A DNA stretch of 6,575 nt from the NCBI GenBank assembly GCA_938003765.1, contig CALKYE010000035.1, positions 1-6,575 of the forward strand. Direction: 5' to 3'. Shown piece by piece: positions 1 through 6,575 of this stretch. The notes under the pieces are model-generated. The model saw nothing but the letters and a program-made list of their open reading frames with translations, had not been told where the DNA came from and searched no databases. The number at the start of each line of letters is the position of its first letter. Position 1 is the first letter of the stretch. Source of the DNA: an uncultured Planctomycetia bacterium. Its GTDB lineage: Bacteria > Planctomycetota > UBA1135 > GCA-002686595. A program made the position numbers and the translations under genes.

Positions 1-500
<500 letters not shown>

Positions 501-514
501 GCCGCGCGGCGGCC

Positions 515-518
515 GAGG
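515..518 (+). promoter_or_regulatory. Shine-Dalgarno-like GAGG before the amidohydrolase start
   Basis: GAGG lies 5 bases upstream of the ATG at 524. It is the clearest ribosome-binding-site match in the window and decides the start. The same frame is open far upstream inside the biotin carboxylase gene, and a TTG at 497 overlaps that gene's stop, but only the ATG at 524 has both this site and a following signal peptide. Confidence 0.5.
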
Positions 519-523
519 TTGCG

Positions 524-1552
524 ATGCTTCGAGCGCTCGCCCTGTCGATCCGTTCCGCGGCGTTGAGCGCACTCGTCGTGGGCGCGAGCTGCTCCGCGCC
601 GGCGCGCGAGCGCTCACCGGGCCTGGCGGACCACCACGTCCACGTGCTCAGCCCGCAGCTCGTGCGCGAGTGGAAGTCGATCGGCGTGCCCTTCTCGAAG
701 CCCGACGAACACTACGTCGCGGTCGACGCGCTGCTCGAGCGCGCGCAGCTCGACGCGGCGCTGCTCGTGCCCATGGCGCACTTCTACGGCAACGACGAGT
801 TCCGCGGGGCGCTCGAGCTCGACCTCGACGCCGAACGCGCGCGCGTCGCGCACGAGAACGACTACGTCGCGGCCCAGGCGGCGCTTGACCCGCGCTGCGC
901 CGCGCTCGCCTCGGTCGACCTGCTGCGTCCGTACGCCTTCGACGAACTCGCACGCGCGCGGCGCGAGCTCGACGTCGTCGGCGTCAAGCTGCACCTGCGC
1001 AGCGCCGGCTTCGATCCCCGCGAGCCGAGCCACGTCGAACAGCTCGAGCGAGTGGTCGCGTGGGTCGCGTCGGCCGACGAGCTCCTGCTGCTCCACCTCG
1101 ACGTGCAACGCGAGGACATCTCCGTGCAAGACGTGCAGCGCTGCCTCGACGGCGCCTTCGGCCCACACGCCGCCGCGCGCGTCGTGATCGCGCACATGGG
1201 CGGCAGCGGCGGCTTCGACGCGCGCACTCAGCTCGTGCTCGAAGCGTGCGCCGACTGGCTCGAGCGCGAGCGCGCGCAGGGCCGACCGCGAGCTTCGTTC
1301 TGGTTCGATCTCTCGGCCGTGCCGCTGCTGCGCGAGTCGGAGGGAGTTCCACCGACGACGCCCGAGGAACTGGAGGCGCTGCGCCGAGCTGTGCGCCGCA
1401 TCGGACTCGAGCGACTGTGCTTCGGCAGCGACTACCCGGTGTTCGATCCGCGCGAACACGCGCAGGCGCTCGCGAGTGCGTTGGAGCTCTCGAACGACGA
1501 GTGGAACCGCGTCTTGGCCGCTCGCGCGGTGCGCTGGCCGAAAGCGCGCTGA
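524..1552 (+). CDS. Exported amidohydrolase-2 family metal-dependent hydrolase
   Basis: A 342-residue protein of the amidohydrolase-2 type (TIM-barrel hydrolases and decarboxylases). Residues 1-22 look like a signal peptide: Arg at 3 and 10, then a hydrophobic run ending VVGASC. Cys23 could be a lipidation site, though the -3 residue is Gly rather than Leu or Val; Ala-Pro-Ala27 offers an ordinary signal peptidase site instead. The metal ligands expected for the superfamily are all visible: HxH at His38/His40 (ADHHVHV), GVKLH at 153-157, His191 in LLLHLD, His224 in VVIAHMGG, and Asp303 in CFGSDYPVF. It is therefore probably an active enzyme with one or two metals outside the cytoplasm; the substrate is unknown. 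It starts 23 bases after the biotin carboxylase stop on the same strand, so it may be co-transcribed, but a periplasmic hydrolase has no obvious role in acyl-CoA carboxylation. An amidohydrolase-2 protein acting as a lactone hydrolase or decarboxylase is equally possible. Confidence 0.85.
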   Translation: MLRALALSIRSAALSALVVGASCSAPARERSPGLADHHVHVLSPQLVREWKSIGVPFSKPDEHYVAVDALLERAQLDAALLVPMAHFYGNDEFRGALELDLDAERARVAHENDYVAAQAALDPRCAALASVDLLRPYAFDELARARRELDVVGVKLHLRSAGFDPREPSHVEQLERVVAWVASADELLLLHLDVQREDISVQDVQRCLDGAFGPHAAARVVIAHMGGSGGFDARTQLVLEACADWLERERAQGRPRASFWFDLSAVPLLRESEGVPPTTPEELEALRRAVRRIGLERLCFGSDYPVFDPREHAQALASALELSNDEWNRVLAARAVRWPKAR

Positions 1553-1618
1553 ACCGGACGATCGGCATCGCGCACGGGCAGTGAGGCTCTCCGGTAGTTC
1601 GATCGGCGTGGATGGGTT

Positions 1619-1643
1619 CTCGACGCGAGGCCCGCACGTCGAG
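1619..1643. terminator. Weak hairpin in the convergent gap
   Basis: CTCGACG at 1619-1625 pairs perfectly with CGTCGAG at 1637-1643 around an 11-base loop. It lies 67 bases past the amidohydrolase stop, in the gap between two converging genes, where a terminator is expected. There is no T-run on either side, and a 7-bp match is not rare at this GC content, so this is only a candidate. The rest of the gap (1553-1704) shows no gene. Confidence 0.25.
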
Positions 1644-1680
1644 CGAAGGAGCGGTGTGCGCAGCGCGCGGGGCCGCAGTT

Positions 1681-1710
1681 CGCTGAATCTAGAGCGTCGA
1701 TGCTTCAGCG
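1681..1710. repeat. Inverted repeat straddling the stop codon of the minus-strand gene
   Basis: CGCTGAA at 1681-1687 is the exact reverse complement of TTCAGCG at 1704-1710, with a 16-base spacer. The right arm contains the stop codon of the minus-strand gene (1705-1707 on the plus strand). It could be part of a terminator for that gene, but it has no T-tract and could be chance. Confidence 0.25.
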
Positions 1711-2799
1711 CTTGACGACGAGGCGCACGCCCTCGATCGGCGCGGGCGCAACGAGTTCCTGGCTGCGGTCGGCGCGAGAGTCCACCAGCTCGACCACGAT
1801 CCGGAGCTTACGACGAACGTCGGCCGACGAGCGCAGCAGTCCCTGCGCTTCGAGCTCGACGCAGAGCGACTCGACCTGCGCCGTGATCCGATCTCGGTGC
1901 GCCTCCACGAGCGAACGAAGCCAGCGCGCATCGGTGTTCTCGGTGGTGCTCGAGAGGTCCGCGGACGCCAGTCGAGGAGCTCGCGGCGCGAGTTCCGCGA
2001 GCAGGCGCAGTCGCCACGCGTCGCGGACGTAGTCGCTCACTCCGGTCAACGGAGCGTTGAGGCGGCTCGAGCGCGTCTGTCGCGCAAATTCGGGCGGCGC
2101 GAGCGCCTGATCGACGTCGCCGAGCTTGATCGAGTAGAGGACGTAAGGCGGCCACACATCGCTGGAGCCGCATCGGGATCTGACGCACGAGAAGCGCCCA
2201 CTGAACTGGCAGGCGCCGTCCGGACCGACAACAGTCACGCTGGCGCGCCACTCCTGTCGCAGCAGCGCCTCGGCGACTCGGCGGTCTCTCTCACGCACCA
2301 ACTCGATGGCCGCGGCCCAGTGCGCCGTCTCTCCGTCCTTCGTCCGCTCGAGCAACTTCGCAAGAGCATTGCAGCGCCGCACGCGATCGGGTTCGAGCAT
2401 GAGCGCAGCGAAGATCAACTCCGGACGAGCGCGCAAGCGATCATGGAACAGCTCCTCGTCCGGCGCCGATCTCCCGAGTCGGATCAGCGCGTCCAACGCC
2501 AGCTCGCCCACTCGCGAGGACTTGCCATAGCGGCCGAGCCGATCGCGACGGAGCGCTTCGAGCAAAGCCGGGACGCACTCGACGCGTTGATGCTCGCCCA
2601 CCGCGAACGCGGCGCCCTCGACGAGTTCCGGCGCCGGCGAATCCAGCAGCTCGGGCAGTCGCGCGAGCTCGGAGGCCAGATCGGCGTTGCCGTTCCGCGC
2701 TCTGCGCAACACCTGCAACACCTCGGGCAACGGCCTGCGCATCGGCACGGGCTCGCGCTGCACGGGAAGGAGCATCAGCGAGAGCACTAGGGCGAGCAT
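1705..2799 (-). CDS. Exported hypothetical protein, alpha-helical repeat-like (HEAT-like)
   Basis: A 364-residue protein I cannot assign to a known family. The chosen ATG (complement of 2797-2799) begins a short hydrophobic segment, MLALVLSLMLLPV, resembling a signal peptide; a GTG three codons upstream would add an Arg in front of it and is also possible. There is no clear Shine-Dalgarno for either. Residues 24-180 are Leu/Ala/Arg/Glu-rich amphipathic helices spaced like HEAT or related solenoid repeats (LPEVLQVLRRA, VECVPALLEALRRD, VGELALDALIRLG, AEALLRQEW). Residues 186-250 differ: a more polar, probably beta-rich segment with Cys197, Cys205 and Cys210. Residues 255-345 are helical again (WLRSLVEAHRDRI), and the tail is basic. 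Third positions look less strictly G/C than in the neighbours (cta, ctt, aga, caa, gat codons), suggesting low expression or different history. It is transcribed against the flanking genes. A structural or protein-binding role is a guess. Confidence 0.75.
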   Translation of the reverse strand: MLALVLSLMLLPVQREPVPMRRPLPEVLQVLRRARNGNADLASELARLPELLDSPAPELVEGAAFAVGEHQRVECVPALLEALRRDRLGRYGKSSRVGELALDALIRLGRSAPDEELFHDRLRARPELIFAALMLEPDRVRRCNALAKLLERTKDGETAHWAAAIELVRERDRRVAEALLRQEWRASVTVVGPDGACQFSGRFSCVRSRCGSSDVWPPYVLYSIKLGDVDQALAPPEFARQTRSSRLNAPLTGVSDYVRDAWRLRLLAELAPRAPRLASADLSSTTENTDARWLRSLVEAHRDRITAQVESLCVELEAQGLLRSSADVRRKLRIVVELVDSRADRSQELVAPAPIEGVRLVVKR

Positions 2800-2815
2800 G
2801 GAGCGCACAACGCTG

Positions 2816-2858
2816 CGAACCGCGTCGGGTTCACGGCGTCCGGACGCGCTCGAACCGC
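2816..2858. repeat. Direct repeat CGAACCGC in the divergent promoter region
   Basis: CGAACCGC occurs at 2816-2823 and again at 2851-2858, 35 bases apart start to start. Between them GGTTC (2828-2832) is an inverted copy of the GAACC core. Together with the central palindrome this could be a regulator-binding region shared by the two divergent genes; chance is not excluded. Confidence 0.3.
2836..2847. promoter_or_regulatory. 12-bp perfect palindrome, candidate operator
   Basis: GCGTCCGGACGC is a perfect palindrome in the 88-base gap between the divergent genes. Its centre is about 30 bases upstream of the TACACT box and about 42 bases from the minus-strand start codon, a position from which a dimeric regulator could act on either gene. 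No regulator gene is present in the window to pair it with. Confidence 0.3.
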
Positions 2859-2870
2859 TCACGGGCCCGC

Positions 2871-2876
2871 TACACT
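2871..2876 (+). promoter_or_regulatory. Candidate -10 box (TACACT) of the carboxyltransferase run
   Basis: TACACT matches the bacterial -10 consensus TATAAT at four of six positions and stands out in a GC-rich gap. It ends 11 bases before the ATG at 2888. If used, the transcript would start about 4-5 bases before the start codon, giving an almost leaderless mRNA; this agrees with the lack of any Shine-Dalgarno there. No convincing -35 box is seen 16-18 bases upstream. Confidence 0.35.
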
Positions 2877-2887
2877 CGCCGCCCTCA

Positions 2888-4611
<1,724 letters not shown>

Positions 4612-4615
<4 letters not shown>

Positions 4616-5187
4616 GCACCCGTCGCATCGAGTTCAACGTGGAGCGCGAGGGCGAGCGCGTGAAGCTCTTGTCGCCGGGAGTCGGCACGTTCTCTCAAGC
4701 ACGGCGCGAGGGCCAGTTGCTCAGCGGCGGCGAAGCCGCGGGGGTGCTCACGACGCTCGGCGCGAGCTGCGCGCTGATCGTGCCCGAGAACGTCGCGGGC
4801 GTGATCGTGTCCGCCGCGCCCGAACGCGTGCTCGCCCCGGTCGACTTCGGCGCAGTGCTCTACGAGCTCGCACCGCTCGCGGCAGGCGCGGCGACCGCTT
4901 CGAGCGCTTCGAACGAATCGGGGGCGCAAGGCCTCGTGTTCCGCTCGCCCTCCGCCGGCCGCTTCTGGCAGCGCAGCGCGCCGGGCGAGCCCGCGCTGGC
5001 CAGCGTCGGCGACGTGCTCGAGCCCGGCAAGCCGCTCGGGCTGATCGAAGTGATGAAGACCTTCACGCAGGTCGGCTACGCGACCGCGGGAGGGTTGCCT
5101 GCGCGCGCTCGCATCGTGCGCGTGCTCGTGCAAGATGGCGCCGAGGTGTCCGAGCGCGCACCCTTGTTCGAACTCGAGGCCCTCTGA
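4612..5187 (+). CDS. Biotin carboxyl carrier protein with two biotinyl-like domains, the first degenerate
   Basis: A 191-residue carrier whose biotin shuttles carboxyl groups between the biotin carboxylase and the carboxyltransferase. The C-terminal domain (about 108-189) is a standard biotinyl/lipoyl beta-barrel: FRSPSAGRFW, GDVLEPGKPLGLIEVMKTF with the biotin-accepting Lys149 in EVMKT, then VLVQDGAEVSERAPLFEL. The N-terminal part (about 17-88) reads like the same fold without the lysine: LLSPGVGTFS, then GVLTTLG where the other domain has GLIEVMK, then ERVLAPVDFGAVLYEL. An Ala/Ser-rich linker (about 89-106, AAGAATASSASNES) joins them. Ordinary carriers of this type have one such domain after a Pro/Ala linker, so the second is unusual. 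Its start overlaps the carboxyltransferase stop by ATGA at 4612-4615, implying translational coupling and near-equal amounts of the two subunits. It is homologous to AccB-type carriers, but the symbol is withheld because the enzyme may not be acetyl-CoA carboxylase. Confidence 0.9.
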
Positions 5188-5212
5188 CCCGCGCTCGCGC
5201 GCGCTTCCCCGC

Positions 5213-6109
5213 ATGAAGTTCGACAAACGCATCCTCGTCACGGGCGGAACCGGCTTCGTCGGCACGAAACTGCGCTCGGTGCTCAGCGCGCACGGCCACG
5301 GCGTTTCGATCGCCACGCGCTCGCCGCAGGCGCCGCGCGCGGGGATGACCGGCGTCGACTACGTGCCGTGGTTGCCGGACCTCTCGAAGTACGACGCCGT
5401 GGTGAATCTGGCCGGCGCCAACATCTTCGGGAAGCGCTGGAGCCCGTCGTTCAAGGAGGAGATCCGCTCGAGCCGCATCGAGGGCACGAAGAAGCTGGTC
5501 GATGCGCTCGCCGCGGCGCCGAAGCGTCCCGCGGTGCTCGTCAGCGCGTCGGCGATCGGCGTGTACGGCGATCAAGGCGATCGGCCGCTGACCGAGACCG
5601 CCAAGTTCGGCGACGACTTCCTGTCGGGCGTCTGCCAAGCGTGGGAGCGCGAAGCTCTGCGCGCCGAGAGCCTGGGCGTGCGCGTCGTCGTGATGCGCGT
5701 GGGTGTCGTGCTCGGCAACGGCGGCGGCGCGCTCGCCGCGATGCTGACTCCGTTCAAGCTGGGAGTGGGCGGCCCGATCGGCAACGGCAAGGCCTGGTTC
5801 AGTTGGATCCACATCCACGACCTCGCGGAGCTGATCCACACCGCCATCGTCGATCCCAACGCGCGCGGCCCGATCAACGCCGTCGCGCCGGGCGCTTGCA
5901 CGAATCAGGTCTACACCAAGGCGCTGGGACGCGCGTTGAAGCGGCCGACGATCTTCCCGCTGCCGCCGTTCGCGCTGAAGTTGATGCTCGGCGAAGTCGC
6001 GGGCGTCATCACCGGCAGCCAGCACTGCAAGCCCGCGGCCGCCGAGAAGCTCGGGTTCAAGTTCAAGTACCCCGACATCGATTCGGCGCTGGGCCAGATC
6101 CTCGCCTGA
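5213..6109 (+). CDS. TIGR01777/SDR39U1-type epimerase family protein (YfcH-like)
   Basis: A 298-residue atypical short-chain dehydrogenase/reductase of the SDR39U1 (E. coli YfcH) group, whose usual length is about 290-300; the physiological substrate of this family is not known. The N-terminus holds the nucleotide-binding glycines Gly11, Gly14 and Gly17 in ILVTGGTGFVG, so NAD(P)(H) binding is expected. Family signatures follow: NLAGANIFGKRWS (65-77), SSRIEGTKKLV (86-96), SASAIGVYGD (111-120), DDFLSGVCQAWE (134-145), RVGVVLGNGGGAL (162-174) and WFSWIHIHDL (195-204). Residues about 245-295 match the C-terminal DUF1731-type extension (PPFALKLMLGE). Tyr118 is kept but the classical YxxxK lysine is absent, as is normal for this group. 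The ATG at 5213 lies 25 bases past the carrier gene and places the glycine motif where the family has it; no Shine-Dalgarno is visible. It probably belongs to the same transcript as its neighbours. Confidence 0.9.
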   Translation: MKFDKRILVTGGTGFVGTKLRSVLSAHGHGVSIATRSPQAPRAGMTGVDYVPWLPDLSKYDAVVNLAGANIFGKRWSPSFKEEIRSSRIEGTKKLVDALAAAPKRPAVLVSASAIGVYGDQGDRPLTETAKFGDDFLSGVCQAWEREALRAESLGVRVVVMRVGVVLGNGGGALAAMLTPFKLGVGGPIGNGKAWFSWIHIHDLAELIHTAIVDPNARGPINAVAPGACTNQVYTKALGRALKRPTIFPLPPFALKLMLGEVAGVITGSQHCKPAAAEKLGFKFKYPDIDSALGQILA

Positions 6110-6115
6110 AGCGTC

Positions 6116-6502
6116 GTGGCGATCGTCGGGCTAGGCATGGATCTGGCGCAGATCGAGCGCCTGCGCGAGATGCTCGAACGCCGCGGCGAGCGCGCACTGG
6201 CGCGTCTGTTCACCGCAGGCGAACGCGCGTACTGCGAGCGGCGCGCGCTGACGAAGTACTCGAGCTACGCCGGCCGTTTCGCGGTCAAAGAGGCGGTGAT
6301 GAAGCTGCTCGGCACCGGCTGGACGCGCGGCGTGCGCTGGGTCGACATCGAAGTGACCCGCGCGCCCGGCAGCGCGCCCATGGTCGTGCTGCACGGCGAG
6401 ACCGCGCGCATCGCGCAGCGCCGCGGCATCGCGCGCATCCACATCACGATCACGCACGACGCCGGCATCGCAGCGGCCGTGGCGGTGGGCGAGAGCGCCT
6501 GA
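6116..6502 (+). CDS. acpS: Holo-[acyl-carrier-protein] synthase
   Basis: A 128-residue enzyme that transfers 4'-phosphopantetheine from coenzyme A to a serine of acyl carrier protein, turning apo-ACP into active holo-ACP in the cytoplasm. The length matches the bacterial AcpS group (about 120-130). The magnesium-binding residues are visible: Asp9 in GLGMDLAQIERL, and Glu59 with Lys63 in GRFAVKEAVMKLLGTG (53-68), the most diagnostic AcpS stretch. ITITHD near the C-terminus (110-115) corresponds to the family's SITHD-like strand. The start is GTG at 6116, since it gives the family's short lead before Asp9; the internal ATG at 6137 would put Asp second and remove the first strand. Only 6 bases separate it from the upstream stop, so it is very likely translated from the same mRNA. 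Placement next to a carboxylase fits a role in acyl-chain synthesis, but that is inference. Confidence 0.94.
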   Translation: MAIVGLGMDLAQIERLREMLERRGERALARLFTAGERAYCERRALTKYSSYAGRFAVKEAVMKLLGTGWTRGVRWVDIEVTRAPGSAPMVVLHGETARIAQRRGIARIHITITHDAGIAAAVAVGESA

Positions 6503-6508
6503 ACCAGA

Positions 6509-6528
6509 GCACGAACTCTCGTTCGCGC
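6509..6528. terminator. Candidate hairpin after the four-gene run
   Basis: CGAAC (6512-6516) pairs with GTTCG (6521-6525) around a TCTC loop; one mismatch outwards, GC (6509-6510) also pairs with GC (6527-6528). It begins 7 bases after the acpS stop and lies before what may be a converging gene, a fitting spot for a bidirectional terminator. No T-tract follows. Confidence 0.3.
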
Positions 6529-6553
6529 GCACTCCGACGCGGACACTCGGCGC

Positions 6554-6575
6554 TCAGACCAACTCGTCGTCCTGC
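6554..6575 (-). CDS. Possible C-terminal tip of a convergent gene (cut by window edge)
   Basis: Read on the minus strand, the last bases give QDDELV followed by TGA (complement of 6554-6556). An acidic tail with G/C-rich codons (cag gac gac gag ttg gtc) looks like a real protein end, and the 51 bases between it and the acpS stop would be a normal convergent gap. Six codons are far too few to identify a protein, so this could be chance. Confidence 0.25.

Noticed and set aside
1553..1704. Small gene or RNA in the convergent gap
   Set aside because: The short open frame through here has no start signal or hydrophobic pattern, and only weak 7-bp inverted repeats are seen.
1897..2790. 297-codon plus-strand open frame opposite the minus-strand exported protein
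   Set aside because: Translation is Arg/Gln/Ala-rich with no hydrophobic core pattern; the minus frame has a signal peptide, regular amphipathic helices and a sensible start.
2687..2887. N-terminal extension of the carboxyltransferase
   Set aside because: It would overlap the divergent gene, and its residues have no family similarity; the ATG at 2888 gives the normal length.
5323..5510. Loss of the SDR catalytic lysine as a sign of a dead enzyme
   Set aside because: Absence of the classical YxxxK lysine is normal for the SDR39U1/YfcH group, so it is not evidence of decay here.
5063..6025. 320-codon minus-strand open frame opposite the SDR39U1-like gene
   Set aside because: Low-complexity Arg/Ala/Asp/His-rich translation; shadow of the real gene.

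Overview
The window is a high-GC stretch (about 70 % by eye, with strong G/C preference at third codon positions in most genes). It comes from a bacterium that makes exported proteins. Codon use, the near absence of Shine-Dalgarno sequences and the gene content would fit groups such as Planctomycetota or Myxococcota, but nothing here fixes the taxon. It looks chromosomal: I see no transposase, integrase, tRNA, rRNA, CRISPR or phage gene.

Layout: (1) bases 1-500 are the 3' part of a biotin carboxylase gene, cut by the window edge. (2) Bases 524-1552, same strand, encode an exported TIM-barrel amidohydrolase-2 family protein with a complete metal-ligand set. (3) A short convergent gap (1553-1704) holds weak inverted repeats. 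(4) Bases 1705-2799, minus strand, encode an exported helical-repeat-like protein of unknown function. (5) An 88-base divergent gap (2800-2887) carries a 12-bp palindrome, an 8-bp direct repeat and a TACACT box almost touching the next start codon. (6) Bases 2888-6502, plus strand, form a tight four-gene run: acyl-CoA carboxyltransferase, a biotin carrier protein overlapping it by 4 bases, a TIGR01777/SDR39U1 epimerase-like protein after 25 bases, and holo-ACP synthase after 6 bases. (7) The last 22 bases may be the C-terminal tip of a convergent minus-strand gene.

How the genes work together: the biotin carboxylase, the carboxyltransferase and the separate biotin carrier would make a three-subunit, ATP-dependent acyl-CoA carboxylase. 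The biotin carboxylase has no carrier domain at its C-terminus, so the carrier at 4612-5187 fits as its partner. The carboxyltransferase is a single long chain of the methylcrotonyl-CoA carboxylase beta / glutaconyl-CoA decarboxylase alpha type; its acyl-CoA cannot be read from sequence alone. No membrane decarboxylase subunit is seen. Holo-ACP synthase in the same run hints at acyl-chain metabolism, but that link is inference.

No clearly new multi-gene system is evident. The points most worth a second look are the biotin carrier's apparent second, lysine-less biotinyl-like domain, the interrupted carboxylase locus with its structured divergent promoter region, and the unknown exported protein inside it.
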